A stretch of 64,000 nucleotides of DNA, taken from contig NZ_CP071182.1 of NCBI RefSeq assembly GCF_017298635.1, positions 434,001-498,000 of the forward strand. The letters are read 5' to 3'. The notes beneath the pieces are model-generated. The model was not told the DNA's origin. It ran no database searches and saw nothing but the letters and a program-made list of their open reading frames with translations. The DNA is from Paenalicyclobacillus mengziensis (GTDB lineage: Bacteria > Bacillota > Bacilli > Alicyclobacillales > Alicyclobacillaceae). This document shows positions 24,240-32,622 of this stretch, piece by piece. The position numbers and the translations under genes were made by a program. The first letter of the stretch is position 1; the number at the start of each line of letters is the position of its first letter.

Positions 24240-25172
24240 ATGCCATCGACATGGGAGTTACAGACCGAACAATCCCATCCAAGATATAGTGGCCTCGACG
24301 TGAGTTCCACGCGAGAACTTTTGTGGATGATGAACGAGGCGGACCACACCGTTCCGATGGCGGTGGGGAAGGTCTTGCCATCGATAGAGCAGGCAGTTGA
24401 GCTGATTGTGGAACGGTTGAAGCGCGGAGGAAGACTGTTTTACATCGGTGCAGGGACGAGTGGCCGCCTTGGCGTCCTTGATGCAGCCGAATGCCCTCCG
24501 ACGTTCAGTACGCCGCCAGGCCAGGTCGTGGGACTGATTGCCGGAGGACGAGACGCGATGTTTGAAGCCGTAGAAGAAGCGGAAGACAATTCGCAATCGG
24601 CCCCTGAAGACCTGGAGGGGTTCAACCTGTCCAAGGACGACGTTGTCGTCGGAATTACAGCGAGTGGACGAACCCCATATGTGATTGGCGGTCTCAATTA
24701 TGCACGGAGCATTGGCAGTGCAACCATTGCCGTAAGCTGCAACACGAAGTCGCAGGTGAGTCAGTACGCAGATGTGCCCATTGAAGTGGAGACCGGGCCG
24801 GAGGTCCTCAGCGGATCGACACGGCTGAAGGCGGGGACAGCCGAAAAGTTGGTTTTAAACATGCTGAGCACAGCAAGCATGTTTCGACTCGGAAAGGTCT
24901 ATCACAACCTGATGGTGGACATGAAAGTCACGAACGAAAAACTTCTCGAACGAGCAAAGCGAATTGTTATGGTCTCCGCAGAGGTAGACTATGAAGCTGC
25001 CGAGAAGGCACTAGAAGCAGCAGATGGACACGTCAAAGCGGCGATTTTGATGGTCAAGAAGGGTGTCGATAAGGCGGTGGCCGACAGGCTTCTGGATGAG
25101 GCAAACGGATTCTTGCGGATTGCCCTCGGGGAACAGGCTACCGAGGACGCCCAGGACGCCCAGGACGCTTAG
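24240..25172 (+). CDS. murQ: N-acetylmuramic acid 6-phosphate etherase
   Basis: A roughly 310-residue SIS-domain lyase. Family signatures are STRELLWMMNEADHTVPMAV at the N-terminus, RLFYIGAGTSGRLGVLDAAECPPTF (the Glu in AAEC is catalytic), GITASGRTPYVIGGL and STRLKAGTAEKLVLNMLST. The enzyme splits the lactyl ether of MurNAc-6-phosphate to GlcNAc-6-phosphate and D-lactate in the cytoplasm. It follows the system 2 importer closely. ATG 24240 is the likely start; a GTG/TTG-type start twelve bases earlier is possible. The C-terminus EDAQDAQDA is encoded by a 9-bp tandem repeat that continues past the stop codon. Confidence 0.95.
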   Translation: MPSTWELQTEQSHPRYSGLDVSSTRELLWMMNEADHTVPMAVGKVLPSIEQAVELIVERLKRGGRLFYIGAGTSGRLGVLDAAECPPTFSTPPGQVVGLIAGGRDAMFEAVEEAEDNSQSAPEDLEGFNLSKDDVVVGITASGRTPYVIGGLNYARSIGSATIAVSCNTKSQVSQYADVPIEVETGPEVLSGSTRLKAGTAEKLVLNMLSTASMFRLGKVYHNLMVDMKVTNEKLLERAKRIVMVSAEVDYEAAEKALEAADGHVKAAILMVKKGVDKAVADRLLDEANGFLRIALGEQATEDAQDAQDA

Positions 25173-25190
25173 GACGCTTAGGACGCTTAG
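25144..25190. repeat. 9-bp tandem repeat across the murQ stop codon
   Basis: Five head-to-tail copies of GGACGC(C/T)(C/T)A. The first copies code for the QDA tail of MurQ; the change CCCA to CTTA creates the TAG stop, and copies continue after it. Confidence 0.8.
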
Positions 25191-25222
25191 ATACTTAGAA
25201 ATCTAATCGTGAGGTGAGGCTG

Positions 25223-26347
25223 ATGCAAACATCAAACTACGTAGTGAGGCGCGCCTCGCGTGACGTCGTTGACGCGCTCGGGAAGATAGTCGATTTAGTG
25301 TTTCGGCCGCAGCTCCCGCCTGGACAAGGGATGCCAAAGGAGTTTCCGCACCTGTTCTCAGCGGACAACGCACACAATCTTTACTACGTAGCCGACGAAA
25401 ATGGCCCGGTGAGTATGGTTGGCGTGCTGCCGCAGAAGGTTGTAATTCAGGGAATCACCATGAATGTTGCCTCGATTGGATCCGTTGTCACGCTTCCGGA
25501 ATATCAAGGTCGACACATCTCTTCCGCTATATTACACCGGGTGATGGCAGACTTCACGGCAGAAGGCGTCCCGCTCATGTTGGTTTCTGGCGACCGCGGT
25601 TTGTATCGTCGCATCGACTGCGTTCCGGTTGGCAGGATGTACCGAGTGACGATTGGCAAAGCAGAAGCTGAAAAGTTCAGGTTTGACCGCGGCGATTCAA
25701 ACTTGTTGAAAGTTACAGAGGTTCGTGCAAAAGAGCGTTCGTCGTATGCAGAGAGACTCAATCGGATTTACCATGCTGAGCCGTATCGCTATCGGCGCAC
25801 CGACGCAGAAATGGCGATTTTGTTAGATGCACTGTGGTTCCAGCGGGATGCTTACGACCAACGTTTGTTTGTGATTGAACAGGGCGGTGAGCCCGTGGCT
25901 TATGTAACCCCCTATCAACCTCGAGCGTCTCGGAGCCGCCTTGAGGTGATGGAGTGGGCTGGGAGCCGTACGGCCGTCATTGCATCCGCGGCGGCGATTC
26001 TCGACGCATTCGGTGCAGACGAGATTCGGTTCCCGGTCCACGCTGACGACATTACGATGCGAACGCTTGTGAAGACAAACGGGTTTCGAAGCGAGCAGAC
26101 AGCTCTGCAAGGTACAGTTCGTGCGCTGAGTGCAGCGGCACTGATTCAGTCTCTGGAACCACTCTTTGTGGAGCGATTTGGCACAGCAGCCGAAGTATTG
26201 CAACAAGGGATGTCATATCGCCTAAGCGTTGCTGGACGGGATCTCTATGCCGACAATGCAGGTGAACTTGCCATCAGGCTGTTCAACCATGACGCCGACA
26301 ATCTTGGGTTACCGTTTGTCCACACCGATGACCTTAATTATATCTAG
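25223..26347 (+). CDS. GNAT-family N-acetyltransferase, Eis-like two-domain type
   Basis: A 374-residue protein. The N-terminal half carries a GNAT domain: VSMVGVLPQKVVIQGITMNVASIGSVVTLPEYQGRHISSAIL contains the acetyl-CoA-binding R/Q-x-x-G-x-A/G-like loop (YQGRHISSAI). The second half resembles another GNAT-like fold (AYVTPYQPRASRSRLEVMEWAG; ILDAFGADEIRFPVH). ATG 25223 has GAGGTGAG upstream. It is inserted between murQ and nagZ, all in one direction, so its substrate may be an amino group on a cell-wall fragment; no sequence feature proves this. Confidence 0.8.
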   Translation: MQTSNYVVRRASRDVVDALGKIVDLVFRPQLPPGQGMPKEFPHLFSADNAHNLYYVADENGPVSMVGVLPQKVVIQGITMNVASIGSVVTLPEYQGRHISSAILHRVMADFTAEGVPLMLVSGDRGLYRRIDCVPVGRMYRVTIGKAEAEKFRFDRGDSNLLKVTEVRAKERSSYAERLNRIYHAEPYRYRRTDAEMAILLDALWFQRDAYDQRLFVIEQGGEPVAYVTPYQPRASRSRLEVMEWAGSRTAVIASAAAILDAFGADEIRFPVHADDITMRTLVKTNGFRSEQTALQGTVRALSAAALIQSLEPLFVERFGTAAEVLQQGMSYRLSVAGRDLYADNAGELAIRLFNHDADNLGLPFVHTDDLNYI

Positions 26348-26421
26348 TTGTGTCGTATCGACACCTAGCCGCACCTACATCTAGTCGTGTCGTACCTACA
26401 TCCGGATGGGGGAAACAGCAA

Positions 26422-27987
26422 ATGACGGAGGATGAAATCCGCGAACTCATCGGCGAAGTGATTGTCGCCGGGTTCGACGGTACGGTTGTCAATGAACATG
26501 CAGAGCGATTAATTGTCCACCACCGGGTGAAGAACATCATTCTCTTCAAGAGAAATGTAGAGTCAGCAGAGCAGGTGAAGGCGCTCACAACTGCCCTGCA
26601 AAACCTGGCTAGGCAGTCAGGACATCTGTCTCCGCTCATCATTTGTACCGATCAGGAGAATGGGATTGTCCGCCGAGTTGCGCCAGAAGTACCGGGGTTG
26701 CCAGGGAACATGGCCGTTGCCGCTACCTATAATGCTGAAAACGCGTATACAGTGGGACGGGAGACGGCGAGAGAACTACGGTACATGGGCATCAACATGG
26801 ATCTGGCTCCCGTGCTTGATGTAAACAACAACCCACAGAACCCGGTTATTGGCGTGCGTTCTTATGGCGAGGACCCGAAGCAGGTTGCAATGTTCGGGGT
26901 AAAGATGATTCAGGGACTTCAGGCATCTGGTGTCATCGCCTGCGGCAAGCATTTTCCTGGCCATGGCGACACTGCAGTAGACTCTCATATGGCTCTTCCC
27001 GAGGTCTCTCATCCCATGACACGTCTCAAAACCGTTGAGTTACCGCCTTTTATGAAGGCGATAGAAGCCGGTATCGATGTCATCATGACAGCCCACGTTG
27101 TATTTTCCTCGATTGAGCCAAAGCATATCCCGGCTACGCTGTCGAAAACGGTACTCACGGACTTCTTGCGCGGTGAGCTTTCGTACACTGGCGTTGTGAC
27201 GACCGATTGTCTGGAGATGAACGCGATTTCGGAAACGATTGGCGTCCCCGAAGGGGCAGTACAGGCTCTCTTGGCAGGTGCAGATTTGCTCATGATCTCT
27301 CACCGGCTTGACCGTCAGGAAGCGGCGATAGAGGCTATCGTGAAGGCTGTAAGAGACGGTCGAGTTCCAGAGGAAAGGTTGAAGGAAGCGGCGGACCGTG
27401 TTTCGAGACTGCGGGAAGTACGGTTGAAGCCCCCCCTTCGAGAAACAGAGACACTCGAAAGCATTGTCGCCGAGGCGCAGAGGCTTCAGGACGATTTGTG
27501 CACAGCTGCGGCTACGGTGGTCTCAAACACAGGCGGCTTATTGCCGCTCTCACGAAATCAAACTCGGTTGGTCGATGTGTTCATTGACAGCTCAGTCACT
27601 CGCATGTCGGCGTCAGATAACACCTGGTCTTACCAGTTTGTGCTCGACGCACTCCGAGAAATTGTTCCAGACAGCGAGATTCGCGTGCATCAGATTACCG
27701 ATTCAGAAAGTTGCCCCAGCATGACAAGTCTTACAGACACAACGCTTGTCATTGCAGGGCTCAACGGTGTAAAAAACCCAGTTTACTTAAACTTCGTGAA
27801 TGAACTGAGTCGGGCTGGATTGCCCGTCGTCGCTCTGGCCCTGCAGAGCCCGTATGACTTGGAAGCCGTTGCGGCTGTCGGTGCTCGCATTGCTGTTTAT
27901 GAGTATACGCCATGGATGGTTCGTGCTGGCATACTGGCCCTCTTCGGAGACGGTGGACTTGGGAAACTCCCTGTGACAGTTCACTAG
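26422..27987 (+). CDS. nagZ: beta-N-acetylglucosaminidase NagZ (GH3)
   Basis: A 521-residue GH3 enzyme. The NagZ-specific loop GKHFPGHGDTAVDSHMALP carries the His/Asp acid-base pair; the nucleophile Asp is in VTTDCLEMNAI. A C-terminal alpha/beta domain (from about residue 370) is present, as in Gram-positive NagZ. Family members remove GlcNAc from GlcNAc-MurNAc(-peptides). No signal peptide is seen, in contrast with the secreted B. subtilis enzyme, so it should act in the cytoplasm. ATG 26422 follows GGGGGAAA. The 70 bases before it contain repeated CTAGTYGTGTCGTA/CACCTACATC units. Confidence 0.93.
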   Translation: MTEDEIRELIGEVIVAGFDGTVVNEHAERLIVHHRVKNIILFKRNVESAEQVKALTTALQNLARQSGHLSPLIICTDQENGIVRRVAPEVPGLPGNMAVAATYNAENAYTVGRETARELRYMGINMDLAPVLDVNNNPQNPVIGVRSYGEDPKQVAMFGVKMIQGLQASGVIACGKHFPGHGDTAVDSHMALPEVSHPMTRLKTVELPPFMKAIEAGIDVIMTAHVVFSSIEPKHIPATLSKTVLTDFLRGELSYTGVVTTDCLEMNAISETIGVPEGAVQALLAGADLLMISHRLDRQEAAIEAIVKAVRDGRVPEERLKEAADRVSRLREVRLKPPLRETETLESIVAEAQRLQDDLCTAAATVVSNTGGLLPLSRNQTRLVDVFIDSSVTRMSASDNTWSYQFVLDALREIVPDSEIRVHQITDSESCPSMTSLTDTTLVIAGLNGVKNPVYLNFVNELSRAGLPVVALALQSPYDLEAVAAVGARIAVYEYTPWMVRAGILALFGDGGLGKLPVTVH

Positions 27988-28076
27988 AACGAGGACGGCA
28001 GGAACGAGGATGGGGCACAGGATTTTGGATACCAACAAAACCGCATGTCTTTCGTCTTTTGCGCTGTGTTTCTAGC

Positions 28077-28103
28077 GAATAACAAGCTCTGAACGCGTTA
28101 TTC
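28077..28103. repeat. AATAACGCG-type palindromic repeat, locus 2
   Basis: GAATAAC and GTTATTC arms enclose AAGCTCTGAACGC. It lies downstream of nagZ, next to the bidirectional terminator. Confidence 0.6.
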
Positions 28104-28148
28104 ACCCTCACTGAAACCAGGTTCAGTGGAGGCTTCCTCGACAATGAA

Positions 28149-28180
28149 AGCACCGCCTCCAGATTCGGGGAGGCGGTGCT
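28149..28180. terminator. bidirectional terminator between nagZ and symporter gene
   Basis: Perfect 12-bp arms AGCACCGCCTCC / GGAGGCGGTGCT with an 8-base loop, in a convergent gap. ATTTTAT follows on the plus strand shortly after the stem. Confidence 0.8.
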
Positions 28181-28202
28181 GCTGGCATTTTATACCATAT
28201 AA

Positions 28203-28246
28203 ACTGCTTGTTACTCAAAGACTGCTTGTTACTCAAAGACTGCTTG
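28203..28246. repeat. 18-bp tandem repeat abutting the symporter stop codon
   Basis: Two exact copies of ACTGCTTGTTACTCAAAG and half of a third end one base before the symporter's stop codon (28248-28250, minus strand). Confidence 0.85.
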
Positions 28247-28247
28247 C

Positions 28248-29759
28248 TTAAGCTTCAACTTCAAGATGATAGTCTGAGGCTTGTGTCCGGTCTTCGCCTT
28301 GATTTACTTTAATGGCGTTAAACAAAGCGGACAACACCACAGTGATGATGATGTTGAGGATGACCGCCCAGATGGCAGCATAAGCGGCATACACGTGACC
28401 AAACAGGTGCAAGGCGTAAATGGTCGACTTATACCCTGTTGTACCCCACATGTAGATGCCATAAATAATGCCAGCAGCCCAACCAATCAGAAGCGCGCGG
28501 CGGTGGAACCAGCGGGTATAGAGTCCAAAAATTAGTGGAGGCAACGTCTGCATCACGAGAATTCCACCAACCTGCTGCATGGCAATCGCGTATTGTTGCG
28601 GGAAACCGAGGATGAACACCAGGGCTCCGACCTTGACGATTAAGGAGACGAACTTCGCGACTTGCGATTCATGTTCCGGAGTCGCATCTTTTTTAAAGAA
28701 TGGACGATAGATGTTACGTGTAAACAGGTTGGATGCAGCAATGGACATGATGGCAGCAGGAACCAATGCACCAATGGCAATGGCTGCAAAACCAAAGCCT
28801 GCAAACCAACCCGGGAATTCCTTCAGAAAAAGTTGCGGGACAGCCGCTGAGGTGTTCTTGACGCTGACACCGGCAGCGAGGGCCATAAATCCGAGCAACG
28901 CAATGATGCCTAGTGCAAAGGAATATGCTGGCAATAGAGCCATGTTGCGTTTCACGACCTTGCGGCTACTTGCGCTAAAGACGCCCGTCATGGCATGCGG
29001 ATACAGGAACAAAGCCAGTGCGGAGCCGAAAGCTAAGGTTGCGTACGGCATCGCAAGTTTTGGAGTCGCTATGAATGCCCCAGGGGGCTTATGCGTGAGC
29101 AGCGCAGCATGTGCGGCGGTGAAGATATGGCCGAAACCACCGAGTTTCATCGGAATGATAATGATTGCGGCAATGACCGTGATGTAGATCATCAGGTCTT
29201 TGACAACGGCAATCATGGCTGGAGCCCGGAGTCCACTGGTGTACGTGTACAGTGCCAAAATAATGAATGCGATAATGAGCGGCCAGTCACCGCCAAGACC
29301 CATTGCTGCAAGCACAGCTTGCATACCAGTGAGCTGTAGTGCGATGTACGGCATTGTAGCAACGATGCCGGTGACAGCGACGGCGAGCGCCAAACTCTTC
29401 GAACCAAACCTGCCTTCGACAAAGTCAGCCGCAGTGATGTATCCGTGCTTCTTGGCAACGGACCAGAACCGGGGTAAAATCATGAAGAAAATCGGATAGA
29501 CGACAATGGTGTAAGGCACGGCGTAGAAGCCGAGCGCACCTGCACCGTACATGAGTGCAGGCACCGCGATGAAAGTGTATGCTGTGTAGAGGTCGCCGCC
29601 GACCAGAAACCACGTGACGAGGGTACCAAAACGGCGTCCTCCGAGGCCCCATTCTTCAATGTGCTTGAGGTTGCCCTGACGCCACCTTGCAGCTACAAAT
29701 CCGAGTACTGTGACAAGTGCGAAGAATAAAATAAATACGGATAAAGCGGTCCAATTCAT
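28248..29759 (-). CDS. sodium:solute symporter (SSS family), monocarboxylate-type
   Basis: A 503-residue polytopic membrane protein with about 13 hydrophobic segments and SSS signatures: GLGGRRFGTLVTWFLVGGDLYTAYTF near the start, YGYITAADFVEGRFGSKSLAL-like text (KKHGYITAADFVEGRFG) and a core GALVPAAIMSIAASNLFTRNIYRPFF. Members take up monocarboxylates, amino acids or similar solutes with sodium. The ATG follows AAGGGGGAAGGG. Its upstream partner (DUF3311) is the usual companion of this SSS subgroup, as in YhjB/YhjC of B. subtilis. The substrate is not determined. Confidence 0.9.
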   Translation of the reverse strand: MNWTALSVFILFFALVTVLGFVAARWRQGNLKHIEEWGLGGRRFGTLVTWFLVGGDLYTAYTFIAVPALMYGAGALGFYAVPYTIVVYPIFFMILPRFWSVAKKHGYITAADFVEGRFGSKSLALAVAVTGIVATMPYIALQLTGMQAVLAAMGLGGDWPLIIAFIILALYTYTSGLRAPAMIAVVKDLMIYITVIAAIIIIPMKLGGFGHIFTAAHAALLTHKPPGAFIATPKLAMPYATLAFGSALALFLYPHAMTGVFSASSRKVVKRNMALLPAYSFALGIIALLGFMALAAGVSVKNTSAAVPQLFLKEFPGWFAGFGFAAIAIGALVPAAIMSIAASNLFTRNIYRPFFKKDATPEHESQVAKFVSLIVKVGALVFILGFPQQYAIAMQQVGGILVMQTLPPLIFGLYTRWFHRRALLIGWAAGIIYGIYMWGTTGYKSTIYALHLFGHVYAAYAAIWAVILNIIITVVLSALFNAIKVNQGEDRTQASDYHLEVEA

Positions 29760-29793
29760 GAAGCGTCCCTTCCCCCTTTACCTTGTTTGTGTT

Positions 29794-30003
29794 TTAGTTA
29801 TCTCTCAAGCCCAGATACATAATGGTGGTGGTAATAGCACTAATAATGACCCACATCATCTGATACCAGTAAAAAAATGGAATACCCCATAACTCTGGTG
29901 TGACTGAGGAATAGAAAGACGGAAATAACGTACCGATGAGTGGAGGGAGAACCAACAGGTACCACCAACGGCTTCCTTTTTTCTTGACTGCGGTGTCTTC
30001 CAC
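29794..30003 (-). CDS. DUF3311 small membrane protein, symporter partner
   Basis: A 69-residue protein with two hydrophobic segments: WWYLLVLPPLIGTLFPSFY and the C-terminal IPFFYWYQMMWVIISAITTTIMYLG. The P-P-I/L-x-x-x-F-P and FYW-Q motifs are typical of DUF3311. The start is the GTG at 30003, with GGAAAGGAG eight bases ahead; upstream in-frame codons lack a ribosome site. It precedes the symporter gene by about 35 bases and is probably a subunit or assembly factor. Confidence 0.85.
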   Translation of the reverse strand: MEDTAVKKKGSRWWYLLVLPPLIGTLFPSFYSSVTPELWGIPFFYWYQMMWVIISAITTTIMYLGLRDN

Positions 30004-30047
30004 GTAAACAACTCCTTTCCTATAATCGTAATTATGAGATAAATATG

Positions 30048-30075
30048 ATTCTATAGATAGATTATGTGTTGTCAA
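30048..30075 (-). promoter_or_regulatory. sigma-A-type promoter of the DUF3311-symporter operon
   Basis: On the minus strand TTGACA (30075-30070) and TAGAAT (30053-30048) are 16 bases apart, about 45 bases before the GTG start. Confidence 0.65.
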
Positions 30076-30142
30076 CGTATTTTGTTAGTAATGACGATTG
30101 TTCCCTAAACATGACAGATTGAACTAGGAGTGGAGACACGAG

Positions 30143-31381
30143 ATGGGTAGTCAGTCGTCATCGAGACGCCATCAAGGAATGCTGTGGGGAATGGGGCTTG
30201 GAGGTTTTCTCGTCAACGCGGACAACCGCGCGATTGCTCCTATGCTGCCTGCAATGGCAACGACACTGCACGTCAGTACCTCGACGGCCGCCTTGCTTGT
30301 CAGTGCCTATTCGATTCCCTATGGATTATTTCAGCTCGTCTACGGCCCTATCGCTGACAGAATTGGTAAAATCCGCACCATTTTAATTGCCCTTGGACTA
30401 TTCTCTGTTGGTACGGTTATCTGTGGGGTTGTACATACATTTGCATGGTTACTGGCGCTCCGTTTTATCACGGGGATGTTTGCTGCCGGCATTATTCCGA
30501 CCACACTGGCTCAGATTGGCGACTTGTTTGAACTTGCAGAGAGACCACGGGCAATCGCCTTTTTCATGTCATTGACGACTTCGGGGCAGGCTCTTGGAAT
30601 CGTCATCGGTGGGTTGCTCGCTCAGTTTCTCAGTTATCGATACTTGTTTATTTTAATTGGCCTTGCAGCAATACCGACACTCATCGGGTTGTTGCAACGA
30701 CAAAAAAGGGGCAGCAGCACTGAGACAAGTAGCAGTGCACCAACAGCGGTTGCTGGAGCTGGTGCGTTTTGGGCGAAGTATCGAACGCTGTTGTCGAAGC
30801 GGACTTCGTGGCTCATTTATATGCTAATTCTGTTTGAAGGATTTGCATTTTATGCAGGATTTACGTTTCTCGGCGTTTACGGGGTATCAGTCATACATCT
30901 GTCCTATTTGACAATCGGTCTCCTCACTGCCACATACAGTGGTGGTGCGTTTGTTGGCAGCCGAACCTTCAATTGGGTGCTTGGGAAGATGACAACACGG
31001 TTGATGCCTGTGCTTGGCGCGACATTGATGACGGCCGCCTTTGCACTGGACTGGACATGGCATAGCACAATTGTGCTCATGTGGTCGTTTATCGTCCTCG
31101 GGCTCGGGTTTAGCTATTGCCATTCGACCCTTCAGACTTATGCGACGGATTTACTGCCGAGTGCACGAGCGACAGCGATGTCCGTATTTGCCTTTTCACT
31201 GTTTACAGGCAGCGGTCTTGGTCCAATGGCTGCCGGTGCTGTTTTCAGTGGTTTTGGCTGGGATGGTCTGCTCGGTTCGGTAACGGCTGCAATGGGCCTT
31301 TTTGCGCTATTCACCACTTTATTGATCAGACAGCCAATTCAAAAGGTGTCTCAAACACAGTCGTCATCATTACAGTCATAA
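30143..31381 (+). CDS. MFS transporter (DHA1-like)
   Basis: A 412-residue, 12-helix major facilitator protein. The helix 2-3 loop motif GPIADRIGKIRTI (G-x-x-x-D-R-x-G-R/K) is present, as are a helix 5 glycine-rich segment (TTSGQALGIVIGGLLAQ) and a central loop rich in Ser/Ala. Proteins of this class export drugs or metabolites or exchange small acids. ATG 30143 follows AGGAGTGGAGA. It is divergent from the symporter operon and stands before the GntR gene; the substrate is unknown. Confidence 0.88.
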   Translation: MGSQSSSRRHQGMLWGMGLGGFLVNADNRAIAPMLPAMATTLHVSTSTAALLVSAYSIPYGLFQLVYGPIADRIGKIRTILIALGLFSVGTVICGVVHTFAWLLALRFITGMFAAGIIPTTLAQIGDLFELAERPRAIAFFMSLTTSGQALGIVIGGLLAQFLSYRYLFILIGLAAIPTLIGLLQRQKRGSSTETSSSAPTAVAGAGAFWAKYRTLLSKRTSWLIYMLILFEGFAFYAGFTFLGVYGVSVIHLSYLTIGLLTATYSGGAFVGSRTFNWVLGKMTTRLMPVLGATLMTAAFALDWTWHSTIVLMWSFIVLGLGFSYCHSTLQTYATDLLPSARATAMSVFAFSLFTGSGLGPMAAGAVFSGFGWDGLLGSVTAAMGLFALFTTLLIRQPIQKVSQTQSSSLQS

Positions 31382-31585
31382 CAGGCATAATGCCGATCCG
31401 CTACATGCGGCCATCTCCACAAATAGGCAAGGGCCGACTATTTTCATCAGTGCATCCACCAAGGGCTTATCCGCATTCAGCAGTTGACGCCGAGTCAGTG
31501 TTCCCATCACAAGCAAGGTGATGCCCATTCTCGTAATTATCCTGTATTTGTATATAAGTCAATTAAATTGTATTCATATAATCTA

Positions 31586-31615
31586 TTGACCTTTCTGAAA
31601 AATTCATTTTATAAT
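31586..31615 (+). promoter_or_regulatory. promoter of gntR-type gene
   Basis: TTGACC and TATAAT separated by 18 bases, about 87 bases ahead of the regulator's start codon. Confidence 0.65.
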
Positions 31616-31630
31616 AAGTCAAATTTCTTG

Positions 31631-31650
31631 GTCGGCTGTCGACAGTCGAC
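31631..31650. promoter_or_regulatory. palindromic operator candidate
   Basis: GTCGGCTGTCGACAGTCGAC: a perfect 10-bp core CTGTCGACAG plus four more pairs after one mismatch on each side. It lies just downstream of the predicted transcription start, where an autorepressor would bind. Confidence 0.5.
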
Positions 31651-31701
31651 GACCTGCGTGACCCGCAGGAATTCGGGTCAGGACCACATACTTGGGGGGA
31701 G

Positions 31702-32442
31702 ATGAAGCTGAAGCCAAAGCCGATACAACGGGCCGAACCGCTGTCTGAACAGGTGTACAGATACGTTCGCGAGGCTATCCTCTCAGGCCGATTGGCACCC
31801 GGTGAAAAAATCGTAGAAACCAAACTAGCGACTCAACTGCAAGTCAGCCGCAGTCCTGTACGTGAGGCCATGCAGTTGTTGTACACAGAACAGCTGGTGG
31901 TCGAACAAGACGGAGCCATGTGTGTGTTCCAACCGAGTACTGGGGACTTATATGAGCTGTATGACCTGCGACTCGCGGTCGAACCCGCGGCGACGCGCAA
32001 AGCCGCCGAATTATCTGGGGAAAAGGCTGTCACGCAACGAGATCGGACTGTAGGCGGGCAGCATCGTTCGAGGCCGGACAACATGATTGACCACCTCACG
32101 CTGCTTGAGGCCAACCTGAAAGAGACACGTCGGTGTTTAGAGGACAAGGACATGAAGACATTACTGCGCTTGAACGCCGAATTCCATCAAACGATTTGGG
32201 AGATGTCGGGCAACACCAGGTTTATTCGCATCCTGGAAAATGCAGCGGACCTTATCCAATACTATTGTTTGCTTGTTCTCGACATCAACAACCAACAAAC
32301 CAACATCTTGAAGGAACACACAGAGATTTACGAAGCCATTCTGCGGGGGGATGCGGACATGGCCGGAATGGCGATGTTTGACCACATCAGCAAAGACCTT
32401 GACGTCATTCGCAACCAGGCATTGCTCTCCAGCCAACAGTAG
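31702..32442 (+). CDS. GntR/FadR-family transcriptional regulator (FCD domain)
   Basis: A 246-residue regulator. The N-terminal winged helix is typical: EQVYRYVREAILSGRLAPGEKIVE, then LATQLQVSRSPVREAM, the recognition helix. The C-terminal FCD ligand domain has the metal/ligand residues around LRLNAEFHQTIWEMSGN and EHTEIYEAILRGD. Between the first FCD helices lies an unusual polar stretch (VTQRDRTVGGQHRSRPDN) that looks like an insertion or a compensated frameshift. It precedes the third peptide importer and GGT in the same direction and probably controls them and itself; the ligand is unknown. Confidence 0.88.
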   Translation: MKLKPKPIQRAEPLSEQVYRYVREAILSGRLAPGEKIVETKLATQLQVSRSPVREAMQLLYTEQLVVEQDGAMCVFQPSTGDLYELYDLRLAVEPAATRKAAELSGEKAVTQRDRTVGGQHRSRPDNMIDHLTLLEANLKETRRCLEDKDMKTLLRLNAEFHQTIWEMSGNTRFIRILENAADLIQYYCLLVLDINNQQTNILKEHTEIYEAILRGDADMAGMAMFDHISKDLDVIRNQALLSSQQ

Positions 32443-32622
32443 AACGTTCCTAAAAACGTACGCTACGCAACGTACACAAAGAACGCACACAGAGAGTCAG
32501 CGATGAACAAAACCGCAGAGAGCGAGGATTTAGTCACTCTCACTATTGGTTTTCCACACTAACCCAATCTGGTTGGTGTTCACTCAATAATTGTAATTTG
32601 AATATTCGAAGGGGGAAAAATA

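Larger units (their letters stand above)
31382..31701. other. 320-base region before the GntR gene
   Basis: Contains a good promoter (31586-31615), a near-perfect palindrome (31631-31650) and overlapping small hairpins CCTGCG/CGCAGG and TGACCCG/CGGGTCA (31654-31681), which exclude each other. No gene was seen in it. Confidence 0.5.
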
